The notes beneath the pieces were generated by a model. The model made no database searches. It was given only the letters and a program-made list of their open reading frames with translations, and had not been told where the DNA came from. The position numbers and the translations under genes are program-made. Below, piece by piece: positions 1 to 6,916 of a stretch of 23,792 bases of DNA. Within the stretch, counting starts at the first letter, position 1. The number at the start of each line of letters is the position of its first letter. The stretch comes from DASUPK01 sp046732465 (GTDB lineage: Bacteria; Actinomycetota; Thermoleophilia; Solirubrobacterales; 70-9), in NCBI GenBank assembly GCA_046732465.1, contig JBKPND010000038.1, forward strand, positions 1 to 23,792, given 5' to 3'.

Positions 1-35
1 CGGGGTGGTGAGGTGGGAGGAGCCTCATCACCCCG
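1..35. repeat. Long hairpin at window edge
   Basis: Bases 1-13 and 23-35 form a 13-bp inverted repeat (one G-T wobble) around a 9-base loop. There is no T-run on either side, so it is not a textbook intrinsic terminator. It may be a terminator or processing structure for a gene outside the window. The structure is seen directly; its role is unknown. Confidence 0.45.
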
Positions 36-371
36 GCCCTATGACCAACTCTTGGTCGCCACGCTAACCCACTCTGTCCCACTTTGCAACACATCGTGGC
101 CGGCGGGATTTGACTCGATCCGTCGGACGGAATTGCTACTCCGCTCTCAGCAGTGCCGAAAACGGCATTCCGATGGGGTTTGCGGCGTTGGGGGCAACCC
201 CGGAATCGGCCCCCGAACGGCTGGGTTCCTGCAATCGCGGTTGCAGGAAAGAGGATCGCCCTCGAACCGTCTGGGGGGTCTTCGCGCCGGCGATCTCTCG
301 GCCTCCTACCTCACAGCTCGCCGGCCCCCCGCGTTTGCTCAGCAGTATTGAGTGACGAAAAGGAGGCCGAG
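36..371. other. Non-coding stretch before the Ada-domain gene
   Basis: No convincing gene lies here. The open frames that cross it resemble no family I know and lack good ribosome sites. It contains the hairpin at 226-249, and at its right end a strong Shine-Dalgarno sequence (AAAAGGAGG, about 358-366) that belongs to the Ada-domain gene at 372. I do not recognise a riboswitch class or tRNA in it. Confidence 0.5.
226..249. repeat. Perfect 9-bp inverted repeat
   Basis: TTCCTGCAA at 226-234 is perfectly complementary to TTGCAGGAA at 241-249, with a 6-base loop TCGCGG. It sits about 120 bases upstream of the Ada-domain gene. It could be an operator dyad or an RNA hairpin in the leader. No T-tract follows, so intrinsic termination is unlikely. 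Confidence 0.5.
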
Positions 372-587
372 ATGGACTTCGAGCAGCGCTATCTGGTGAT
401 GGAGACGAGGGACGAGAGCTTCGCGGGACAGTTCTTCGCGGCGGTGACTACGACCGGGATCTACTGTCGGCCCGGGTGTCCGGCCCGAACGCCGAAACGC
501 GAGAACATGCGCTTCTACCTGACTGCCGCCGCGGCCCGCAGTGACGGATTCCGGGCCTGCAGAAGGTGCCACCCGGACGATCTCTGA
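372..587 (+). CDS. Stand-alone Ada metal-binding (methylphosphotriester) domain protein
   Basis: A 71-residue protein made only of the N-terminal zinc domain of the Ada adaptive-response protein. Four cysteines match the family's zinc ligands: C32 and C36 in IYCRPGCPAR, and C63 and C66 in CRRCHPDD. In Ada the first of these is the nucleophile that accepts a methyl group from DNA methylphosphotriesters. Full Ada proteins continue into AraC-type helix-turn-helix and methyltransferase or glycosylase domains; here a TGA follows directly after the zinc domain. The ATG at 372 is fixed by an excellent Shine-Dalgarno (AAGGAGG) 5-6 bases upstream. It converges with tadC, leaving 7 bases between stops. 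Domain identity is secure. Whether it repairs DNA, senses methylation, or is a truncation remnant is not known. Confidence 0.85.
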   Translation: MDFEQRYLVMETRDESFAGQFFAAVTTTGIYCRPGCPARTPKRENMRFYLTAAAARSDGFRACRRCHPDDL

Positions 588-594
588 TCCGGCG

Positions 595-1449
595 TCAGAA
601 GCCGGTCATGAACCGATCGATGTTCGCGAGCAGGCCCGCCGCGATCATCAGCAGGACCGAGGGCACGAGCAGCAGGGCGACCGCGAGCTGGATCTTCGGC
701 GCGGCGCGGGCGGCCTGCTCCTCCACCCGGCGGCGCTGGGTACCTCGTAGCGCGGTGGCCTGCTCCCGCAGCTGGTCGGCGAGCGGCGAGCCATACCGGC
801 GCGACCGCTCGATCACTCCGCACATCGCGGCGACCTCCCGCACCGGAGCGCGGCGCCGCAGCGATTCGAGGGCCTCGCTCTGAGCCAGTCCGCAGGAGCT
901 CTCGGCGGAGAGCATCGCGAGCTCGCGCGCCAGCGGGCCCTCCCCCGCTCCGAGCTCCGCCAGCCCGGTGAGCGGGCTGCGCCCCGCCGCCGTGCCCACC
1001 GCGAGCAGATCGAGTGCATCGGGCAGGCCCGCCCGCAGCGCCCGAAGGCGCTGGCGGGCGCGGCGCTCGAGCCAGGCATCCGGGCCGAGGAAGCCGGCCG
1101 CCGGAAGCGCGACTGCCACGATCCAGGCGAACCGGCTCGGTGCCGTCGGCGCCAGCAGGAGTGCCCAGAGCGCGCCCGCGAGGGCCCCTCCGGTCTTGGC
1201 GGCGAGAAGAGAGCCGGCCGAGATCCGCTCCGCGAGACCCGACCTGGCGAGGCGGGCGGAGAGCCGGAGTCGCGCATCCACCGCGCTCAGCGCGGACCAG
1301 CCGTCCAGCGAGCCGAGGGCACCGCGCTCCGGATCGGTTGCGCGAACGTCCTCGTGTTGCGACGAGCCGCGTCGATCGGGAAGCAAGTGGGCGGCCCCCG
1401 CCAACCCGAGCACCAGAGCGGCGAATCCCAGGATCAGGGCGCCGGTCAT
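595..1449 (-). CDS. tadC: Type II secretion F-domain protein, TadC-like
   Basis: A 284-residue inner-membrane protein of the GspF/TadC family, the second platform protein of Tad (Flp pilus) assembly systems. Hydrophobic helices lie at the N-terminus (about 1-25), around 85-135, and at the C-terminus (about 250-278, a run rich in L, V, A and I). The cytoplasmic T2SSF helical domain sits between about 130 and 250 (DALDLLAVGTAAGRSP, then a repeat of RRRAPVREVAAM type). The ATG at 1449 overlaps the tadB stop by 4 bases (ATGA), so translation is probably coupled. It is the last gene of the cpaF-tadB-tadC operon. With TadB it should form the membrane platform on which the CpaF ATPase acts to push out pilins. 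No pilin gene follows it. Confidence 0.85.
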   Translation of the reverse strand: MTGALILGFAALVLGLAGAAHLLPDRRGSSQHEDVRATDPERGALGSLDGWSALSAVDARLRLSARLARSGLAERISAGSLLAAKTGGALAGALWALLLAPTAPSRFAWIVAVALPAAGFLGPDAWLERRARQRLRALRAGLPDALDLLAVGTAAGRSPLTGLAELGAGEGPLARELAMLSAESSCGLAQSEALESLRRRAPVREVAAMCGVIERSRRYGSPLADQLREQATALRGTQRRRVEEQAARAAPKIQLAVALLLVPSVLLMIAAGLLANIDRFMTGF

Positions 1450-2294
1450 TCCGACGGACTCCCGAGGCGTCGGATCAGCGCGAATCCCACGAGCTGGAGT
1501 CCACCGGCCGCGATCAGCATCGCCGCGGAAGCCGGCTCCCCAAGCACTCGGGAGATGAACCCCGGCTCCAGCAGCTCGGCGAACACTGCCGCCCCGGCCG
1601 GCAGGGCGACCACCAGCAGTCCGGTGAATCGTGCCTGTGTGGTCGCCGTACGCGCCTCGTCCTCGACGCGGTCTCGCTCGGCGGACGCGGCCCCCAGGCG
1701 GCGCATCAGCGCGGCGACGTCGCCCCCGATGATTTGTTGGCTGAGCAGCGCCACCGCCAGGGAGTCGACTCGCTCCGAGCGCAGCCTGCCGCGCATCGCG
1801 CTCAGCGCCGCGGCGGTAGAGGTCCCGAGCTCGAGGTCGGCGCCGACCCGGGCGAGCTCGGCCGCGGGCGGTCCCTCGAGCGACCCCGCGGCGACCGCGA
1901 GGGCTCCGCGCACCGAGTGTCCACCCGAGATCGCGTCGGCGATCGAGGAGGCGATCTCGGGCACCGACCGCTCGACAGCCCGCCGGTAGCGCTCCTTCCT
2001 TCGCGCGACGACCGCGCCGACGAGCCACGGCCCTGCCGCCGCTACGACCGCCGGGGGCCCCACGCCGGTGAGCAGTACCACGGCCGCCGCGATCGCACCG
2101 CTGCCGAGCAGCGCGAGGCGGCGTTGCTCCTCCGGGCTCGGAACGTAGCCCTCGCGGGCGACGCGACTCAGCGGGCTGAGCGAGCCACGCGTCCAGGCCG
2201 CCACCGACGGGGCCGAGAGGATCGCCTCGCGGATTGCGATCGCGAGCAGGCCTCCCGCCAGCGCCGCCAACGCGATCAGTGCCGGGGCGCCCAC
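1446..2294 (-). CDS. tadB: Type II secretion F-domain protein, TadB-like
   Basis: A 282-residue membrane platform protein of Tad pilus systems. Two N-terminal hydrophobic stretches (about 1-25 and 65-100) precede the cytoplasmic T2SSF domain (about 105-230, with the family-type stretch VPEIASSIADAISGGHSVRGA). Two C-terminal helices follow (FTGLLVVALPAGAAVFAEL and SAAMLIAAGGLQLVGFALI). The GTG start at 2294 lies inside the end of cpaF (19-base overlap) and its stop overlaps tadC by 4 bases. The three genes are clearly one translationally coupled unit. The size matches the family. Confidence 0.87.
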   Translation of the reverse strand: MGAPALIALAALAGGLLAIAIREAILSAPSVAAWTRGSLSPLSRVAREGYVPSPEEQRRLALLGSGAIAAAVVLLTGVGPPAVVAAAGPWLVGAVVARRKERYRRAVERSVPEIASSIADAISGGHSVRGALAVAAGSLEGPPAAELARVGADLELGTSTAAALSAMRGRLRSERVDSLAVALLSQQIIGGDVAALMRRLGAASAERDRVEDEARTATTQARFTGLLVVALPAGAAVFAELLEPGFISRVLGEPASAAMLIAAGGLQLVGFALIRRLGSPSE

Positions 2295-3454
2295 CGCAGT
2301 CCCTCCGCCTCGCTACCGAGCCGGAACAGGCCCCGGACACCAACCGAGCCGGCGGTCCTGACCACCTCCGCCACCTCGACCACGCGCCGGGAGCCGTCAC
2401 TGAGCCGCGCCAGGTGAACGACCAGGTCGAGCCCCCGCCCAAGCTGCTCGCGGATCGCCTCGTGCGGCAGCCCGACTCCCGCCATCAGCGCCAACGTCTC
2501 CACCCGGCGGAGGGCATCCTCGGGCGAGTTCGCATGCACGGTGGAGAGCGCCCCCTCGTGTCCGGTGTTGAGGGCCATCAGCAGGTCGAGCGCCTCCTCT
2601 CCGCGCACCTCGCCGATCACGATCCGGTCCGGGCGCATCCGGAGGGCGCCACGCAGCAGCTCTCGGATGGTCACCCGGCCCCGCCCCTCGACGTTGGCCG
2701 GCCGGCTCTCGAGCCGGACGACGTGCGGCTGCCGCAGGCGCAGCTCGGCCGCATCCTCGATCGTGATCACCCGCTCCTCGCCGTCGATGAACGCCGAAAG
2801 CGCGTTCAGGAGGGTCGTCTTGCCGGACCCGGTTCCGCCGCTGACCAGGATGCTCCGCCGGGCGGCGACCGCCGCCGAGAGCTGGTCGTGCAGCTCCTCA
2901 GTGAGGGTGCCCAGCTCGACCAGCTCGCGCGGTCCCGGCCGGGCCGCTGAGAACCGGCGGATCGAGATCGTCGGGCCATCGACCGCGAGCGGCGGGATCA
3001 CGACATGCACCCGCGACCCGTCCTCGAGCCGCGCGTCGACCATCGGGCTGAGCTCATCCACCCGGCGACCGAGCGGCGTCAGGATCCGCTCGATCGCGTC
3101 GCGGAGTGCATCCTCGGAGGGAAAGCCCACGTCGGTGCGCTCGATCCGGCCGCGGCGCTCGACGTAGACCCGCTCGTGGCCGTTCACCATGACCTCCTCG
3201 ACAAAGGGATCCGCAAGCAGCTCCTCAAGCGGCCCGAGCCCGACGGCCTCGCGCAGGATTAGCTCGCGGAGGCGCTCACGCGTGGAGGGCTCGAGGACGG
3301 CGGCGTCCTCGTCGACCAGCTCGCGGACCGCCTCCGTCAGAGGATCCAGCGCTCCCGCCTCGGCCGCGGCCTGCGAGCGCCGGCGCTCGATCAGGCGACG
3401 TCGAAGCTCGCTCGCAAGCTCGTCCAGATGTCTGCGGCGGACGCGTTCGTCCAC
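2276..3454 (-). CDS. cpaF: CpaF/TadA-family secretion ATPase
   Basis: A 392-residue hexameric traffic ATPase of the VirB11/GspE superfamily, which powers assembly of Flp-type pili. An N-terminal helical region (1-70) leads to the family N-domain (VGLGPLEELLADPFVEEVMV, 71-90). The core has Walker A GGTGSGKTT (206-214), the Asp/Glu-box region ITIEDAAELRL (230-240), Walker B-type RIVIGEVRGEE (277-287) and the His-box TGHEGALSTVHANSP (297-311). All catalytic motifs are intact. It starts at GTG 3454, 24 bases after the stop of the upstream membrane-protein gene, with no clear Shine-Dalgarno. It overlaps tadB downstream by 19 bases. It is somewhat shorter than many CpaF proteins, mainly at the N-terminus. 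Confidence 0.92.
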   Translation of the reverse strand: MDERVRRRHLDELASELRRRLIERRRSQAAAEAGALDPLTEAVRELVDEDAAVLEPSTRERLRELILREAVGLGPLEELLADPFVEEVMVNGHERVYVERRGRIERTDVGFPSEDALRDAIERILTPLGRRVDELSPMVDARLEDGSRVHVVIPPLAVDGPTISIRRFSAARPGPRELVELGTLTEELHDQLSAAVAARRSILVSGGTGSGKTTLLNALSAFIDGEERVITIEDAAELRLRQPHVVRLESRPANVEGRGRVTIRELLRGALRMRPDRIVIGEVRGEEALDLLMALNTGHEGALSTVHANSPEDALRRVETLALMAGVGLPHEAIREQLGRGLDLVVHLARLSDGSRRVVEVAEVVRTAGSVGVRGLFRLGSEAEGLRWAPRH

Positions 3455-3478
3455 CCAGGCTTAAGCGATCGGAGCTGC

Positions 3479-4138
3479 CTACTCGCCCCCGGCGGGCTCG
3501 GCCTCGGGCGACGGAAAGAGTGCCTCGGCGAACCCGCCCATCTCGTGGTACATCCGGTTCTCGATGCGAAGCAGCCGGACGAACGAGATGATCGCGGCGA
3601 CGCCACCCACTCCGGTGCAGATCCCGAGAGGCGCACCGGTGAAGGCCCCAACCGCAATCGCGATCGCCGCGCCGCCGACCACGCTGTTGATCACGGCGAT
3701 CATGCTCCCTGTCGTGAAGAACTGCTGACGGCGCTCCAGGCTCACTCCCATGTTCCGCATCACGCCGAGCGCGTCGTCGTGGCCCGAGAGCATGAAGTAC
3801 CTCGCCTCCTCGCCCGCGATCTGGAGGTAGTAGTTGCGGATCCGGTTGATCGCGCGCCCCATCATCAGGTCCTCCACCCCGCTCTCGACGGTCCGGATGA
3901 AGGTGAAGACACCGAGCACGTAGAGCGTCGGCAGCGCCGTCAGGGCGAAGACGTTGAACGTGTCTCCGACCTCGGAGATCTGGCCGATGAAGCCGAGCGC
4001 CACCAGCGTGCTGGACACCGCGCTGATGTAGAGAGCGGCCCGCGCCGAGCTCTCGCCGGTGACCTGGGCCCGCGTCCCGGCGAGGCCGAAGTGCTCGGTG
4101 GTGAGGGCCGTGAGCAGCTGCTGGCGATCGACCGTCAT
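3479..4138 (-). CDS. Four-helix membrane protein of unknown function, in the tad operon
   Basis: A 219-residue protein I cannot assign to a named family. Four hydrophobic segments are visible: AALYISAVSSTLVALGFIG, FNVFALTALPTLYVLGVFTF, a third around MIAVINSVVGGAAIAIAVG, and a fourth around GICTGVGGVAAIISFV. Between helices 2 and 3 is a charged cytoplasmic-looking stretch of about 60 residues (RTVESGVEDLMMGRAINRIR and onward). Two starts are possible. I chose ATG 4138 because GGAGAG lies 11 bases upstream; the longer form starts at 4171. It is 24 bases upstream of cpaF on the same strand, in the place where other Tad loci often have the CpaE/TadZ ATPase, which this protein does not resemble. 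A role in pilus assembly is suggested by position only. Confidence 0.7.
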   Translation of the reverse strand: MTVDRQQLLTALTTEHFGLAGTRAQVTGESSARAALYISAVSSTLVALGFIGQISEVGDTFNVFALTALPTLYVLGVFTFIRTVESGVEDLMMGRAINRIRNYYLQIAGEEARYFMLSGHDDALGVMRNMGVSLERRQQFFTTGSMIAVINSVVGGAAIAIAVGAFTGAPLGICTGVGGVAAIISFVRLLRIENRMYHEMGGFAEALFPSPEAEPAGGE

Positions 4139-4206
4139 TAAACGGGTTGCTCTCCGCTTCGCTCCGAGCACCCTCGCATGACTCGACGGTAGCCTCAGAG
4201 GCGGAC

Positions 4207-4713
4207 GTGGCCGAGATCGAGGTCCAGCAGGCCGACATCACCAAGCTCGAGGTCGACGCGATCGCGAACGCCGCCAACACGGACCTGCGCCACGGCGGCG
4301 GCGTGGCGGGCGCGATCTCGCGGGTGGGCGGCCCCTCCGTGCAGGCGGAGAGCGACGAGCGGGCGCCGATAGAGCTCGGCGAGGCGGTCGAGACGACGGC
4401 AGGCGACATGCCCTGCCGCTGGGTGATCCACGCCGCGACGATGGTGCTCGGAGGCCCGACCTCGGCGGAGATCATCCGCGACGCGACGGCCAGCACCCTC
4501 GCCAAGGCCGACGAGCTCGGCGCAAGGAGCCTGGCGCTGGTCGCCTTCGGCACCGGCGTCGGTGGCTTCCCGCTCGACGAGGCGGCCAGGATCGAGGTCG
4601 AGGAGGTCCAGCGCCATCTCGATCAGGGCAGCGGGCTGCAGCGGGTCGTCTTCGCGGTGCGTGGCGACGACGCCGAGGCTGCCTTTCGCTCAGCGATGAG
4701 CGAGACGGGCTGA
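4207..4713 (+). CDS. Macro-domain (ADP-ribose-binding) protein
   Basis: A single macro domain of about 168 residues. Macro domains bind ADP-ribose, and bacterial members often remove ADP-ribose or acetyl groups from ADP-ribose derivatives. Visible hallmarks are the strand DAIANAAN (17-24), the glycine-rich loop RHGGGVAGAI (28-37) and the second phosphate loop AFGTGVGGFPLDEAA near residue 120. I prefer the GTG at 4207 to the ATG at 4147: it has GAGG 5 bases upstream and yields the usual beginning (AEIEVQQADITKLEVDAI). The longer form would add 20 residues without family similarity. It is divergent from the membrane-protein gene and 20 bases upstream of the AraC-type gene. Substrate unknown. 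Confidence 0.87.
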   Translation: MAEIEVQQADITKLEVDAIANAANTDLRHGGGVAGAISRVGGPSVQAESDERAPIELGEAVETTAGDMPCRWVIHAATMVLGGPTSAEIIRDATASTLAKADELGARSLALVAFGTGVGGFPLDEAARIEVEEVQRHLDQGSGLQRVVFAVRGDDAEAAFRSAMSETG

Positions 4714-4733
4714 TTCGGTCTCATATTCAGAAC

Positions 4734-5156
4734 ATGGCCTACGCCCCACCCGCGCGACACCTGCTCCGAGCAAAGGACCTCGCCGACGCCCGGTACTCGG
4801 AGCCGATCGAGGTCGCCGACATGGCCGCGGCAGCCGGGCTCTCCAAGTTCCACTTCAGCCGGGAGTTTCGGCGAGCATTCGGCGAGTCGCCGCGCCACTA
4901 CCTGCTCACCAGGCGGCTCGAGCGGGCGGCCTCCCTCCTGCGGATGACCGACTGGACGGTCGGCGAGATCTGCGTCTCGGTGGGACTGGCCAGCCTCGGC
5001 TCGTTCACGACCAGCTTCAAGCGTGCCTTCGGCGAGACACCGACCGAGTACCGGGCAAACCAGCCACCTGCGTCCCTCGCGGCCCGGGTGCCCAGCTGCG
5101 TCCTGCGGACCTACACGCGACCCCAAGCAGCACGTTTCAAGAAGACAGCCGGTTGA
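4734..5156 (+). CDS. Short AraC-type transcription regulator
   Basis: A 140-residue regulator consisting almost only of the AraC/XylS DNA-binding domain, two helix-turn-helix units: IEVADMAAAAGLSKFHFSRE (about 25-44) and TVGEICVSVGLASLGSFTTS (about 76-95). The latter ends in the family signature FKRAFGETPTEYR. No sensor domain is present, so it may act alone or sense a ligand through a partner. A CATATT box at 4722-4727 lies directly before the ATG and there is no Shine-Dalgarno, which suggests a leaderless transcript. It is followed 50 bases later by a VOC-fold gene. AraC-type regulators of this size are commonly found beside VOC proteins, so the VOC gene is its most likely target (inference). 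Confidence 0.88.
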   Translation: MAYAPPARHLLRAKDLADARYSEPIEVADMAAAAGLSKFHFSREFRRAFGESPRHYLLTRRLERAASLLRMTDWTVGEICVSVGLASLGSFTTSFKRAFGETPTEYRANQPPASLAARVPSCVLRTYTRPQAARFKKTAG

Positions 5157-5206
5157 CCCGCGACTAGCTTGGCGTCGAACGTCAATTCGAACGAAGGAGA
5201 AATCCG

Positions 5207-5632
5207 ATGGCGACGATCAGGGTGTCGAGTGCACAACTGTGGGTGCACGACCAGGAGGAGGCCCTCGACTTCTGGACGAACAAGATGGGGTTCGAGGTCC
5301 GCGCGGACGTCTCGTTGCCCGAGCTGGGCGACTTCCGCTGGCTGGCGGTCGGCCCTCCGGGGCAGGACGACTTCGGGATCGCGCTGCTCACCGTTCCCGG
5401 CCCGCCGGTGATGGACGACGAAACTCAGAAGCAGGTCGAGGACCTGATGGCCAAGGGCTTCGCCAGCGGCATCTTCCTGACCGCCGACGACGTCCAGGCG
5501 ACGTACGAGGAGCTCAAGGACCGAGGGGTCGAGTTCACCGAGGCTCCCTCGGAGCGCCCTTACGGGATCGACTCCGAGTTCCGCGATCCCTCCGGGAACA
5601 GGATCAGGCTGGGCAAGCCGACGGTCGGCTAG
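5207..5632 (+). CDS. VOC-family (glyoxalase/bleomycin-resistance fold) protein
   Basis: A 141-residue protein of two beta-alpha-beta-beta-beta modules. The first runs from VSSAQLWVHDQEEALDFWTN (6-25) to about residue 65. The second is GIFLTADDVQATYEELKDRG (about 86-105), ending in EFRDPSGNRIRLGKP. The usual first metal ligand (His) at the start of module 1 is replaced by Gln (AQLWV), while the glutamate-bearing C-terminal EFRDPSGN motif is kept, so metal use may differ from classic glyoxalase I. The ATG at 5207 has a clear AAGGAGA 6 bases upstream. It probably works with the AraC-type gene before it. The reaction cannot be told from sequence; binding of small toxic or aromatic compounds is common in the family. 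Confidence 0.88.
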   Translation: MATIRVSSAQLWVHDQEEALDFWTNKMGFEVRADVSLPELGDFRWLAVGPPGQDDFGIALLTVPGPPVMDDETQKQVEDLMAKGFASGIFLTADDVQATYEELKDRGVEFTEAPSERPYGIDSEFRDPSGNRIRLGKPTVG

Positions 5633-5642
5633 GTCCGCGAAC

Positions 5643-6290
5643 TCAGCCCTGCGGCAGCAGGCGGATCTCGCGGCCGGCGCTCTGCGCCGCGATCAGCGAG
5701 AGCGCCTGTTGCTCCGTGACCGCCAGCGTGGCGTTCCAGGGCTCGCCCGGACCGGCCGGGGCCGAGAGCGCCAGCAGCTTGACGGCGCTGGCGGCAATGC
5801 GGGCGCTGGCCGAGCGACCGAGCCCGGCTTGCCGGGAGACCACCACGTCCACACGCCTGCCCTCGGGGGCGCCGCCGTCGATCGTCAGCGCCTCGGCCCC
5901 GGCCACCGCGACCTGCACCGGGCGGAGCCCTGAGCCCACGCCCGGCGCGGGCGGCTCCTTGGCTCGCGGCACCACCAGCTGAGCGCCGAGGACGTACGAG
6001 CCAGCCGGGATCGGGGCACCGGGCGCCCGACCGAGGGCGTCGGCCGGGCGCGTGAGTGCCCCGGGCGGGATGAAGCTCTGCGGCACCCGGCGTACCGTCA
6101 GCGCCGCCCTGGCCCGCTCTATTCCGATCGGCTCCCCCGCCCCCAACTCCGAGGTCGCGACGACCACCGGGCGCAGCGCCCCGTAGCGGGCGTCGAGGCG
6201 AGAGCGGTAGCGGCCGGCGACGGTGGCGGCGAGCACGGCGCAGATCAGGGCCGCGCTCAGAAAGATGATCGCGCGAGCGCGCCGGCTCAC
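5643..6290 (-). CDS. cpaB: CpaB/RcpC-like SAF-domain protein (Flp pilus assembly)
   Basis: A 215-residue protein with one N-terminal membrane helix (RARAIIFLSAALICAVLAA). It is followed by a periplasm-side SAF domain of the Flp pilus assembly CpaB/RcpC type (VVVATSELGAGEPIGIERAR, then VRRVPQSFIPPGAL and an AGSYVLGAQLV stretch). A C-terminal beta-rich region (RRVDVVVSRQ, then WNATLAVTEQQALSLIAAQS) follows. CpaB proteins are thought to help form or gate the outer channel of Tad systems. The GTG at 6290 is chosen because it overlaps the kinase stop exactly (GTGA). It converges with the VOC gene, leaving 10 bases. It lies apart from the cpaF-tadB-tadC operon, separated by three opposite-strand genes. 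Confidence 0.8.
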   Translation of the reverse strand: MSRRARAIIFLSAALICAVLAATVAGRYRSRLDARYGALRPVVVATSELGAGEPIGIERARAALTVRRVPQSFIPPGALTRPADALGRAPGAPIPAGSYVLGAQLVVPRAKEPPAPGVGSGLRPVQVAVAGAEALTIDGGAPEGRRVDVVVSRQAGLGRSASARIAASAVKLLALSAPAGPGEPWNATLAVTEQQALSLIAAQSAGREIRLLPQG

Positions 6291-6916
6291 GCTGCCCGTA
6301 GACGACCGTGCTCCGCCAAGGGCAGCTCGAGCGCGGCGACACACCCGCCCCCCGTCTGGCAGAGCGCGAACCGACCACCGTGAGCGCCCGCCACCTCCGC
6401 CACGACGTCGGTGCCGTGGCCGCGCCTCGGATCGGAACGCTGCGCCGCCCCGTCCGGCCGGATGCTGTTGGCGATCGTGATGCGGATCCGCCCGGCGACC
6501 CGCGCGCCGGTGACGACAACCGGGGGCCCGCCATGCTCGAGGGCGTTGGCGAGCAGGTTGTCCAGCGCCTGAGCCAGGCGGGCCGGGTCGCCCTCGATCA
6601 TCGCGGGGCCCGCGTCCCAGTAGACGCGGATCCCGTCCGAGTGAGCGACCTGAGGACGCCAGCGCTCAAGGGAGGCCATCAGCGACTCTCGACAGGAGAA
6701 GCGCCGCGGCGAGCGGGCCGGGTCCGCGCCGTTCAGAGCTCCGTCCAGGTCGTGCAGGGCGCTGGTCGCGAGCTCGAGCAGCCCGCGGCGGCTGGCCACC
6801 GGGGGCGCGGCCGCGACCCGGCCGCTGCCGTCCTCGAGGAGAAGGAGCGCCTGCAGGGGTCGCCGGAGCTCATGGAGGGCGCGGTTCAGCGTGCGCTTGT
6901 GGCCGGGCGTGATCAT
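6287..6916 (-). CDS. Small soluble sensor histidine kinase, no sensor domain
   Basis: A 209-residue kinase that begins almost directly at the phosphoacceptor box: H15 in LHELRRPLQALLLLED. It has no membrane helix, HAMP or PAS region. The ATP-binding part shows the N-box (ALDNLLANALEHGG, N120 and N124). Where the G1 box (DxGxG) is expected it has IANSIRP, and it ends with GHGTDVVAEVAGAHGGRF. The G1 region is therefore degenerate. It may have weak or unusual kinase activity, or act as a phosphatase or phosphotransfer partner. Start ATG 6916 overlaps the regulator stop by 4 bases, and its own stop overlaps cpaB by 4 bases, so the three genes are coupled. The signal must come from another protein. 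Confidence 0.85.
   Translation of the reverse strand: MITPGHKRTLNRALHELRRPLQALLLLEDGSGRVAAAPPVASRRGLLELATSALHDLDGALNGADPARSPRRFSCRESLMASLERWRPQVAHSDGIRVYWDAGPAMIEGDPARLAQALDNLLANALEHGGPPVVVTGARVAGRIRITIANSIRPDGAAQRSDPRRGHGTDVVAEVAGAHGGRFALCQTGGGCVAALELPLAEHGRLRAA

Noticed and set aside
589..605. CCGGC/GCCGG hairpin between the Ada-domain gene and tadC
   Set aside because: The 5-bp stem with 7-base loop and no T-run is easily produced by chance in GC-rich DNA, and it overlaps the tadC stop codon.
1450..2442. N-terminal extension of the tadC frame up to 2442
   Set aside because: It runs antiparallel in composition through tadB in another frame; the family start and the ATGA overlap both indicate 1449.
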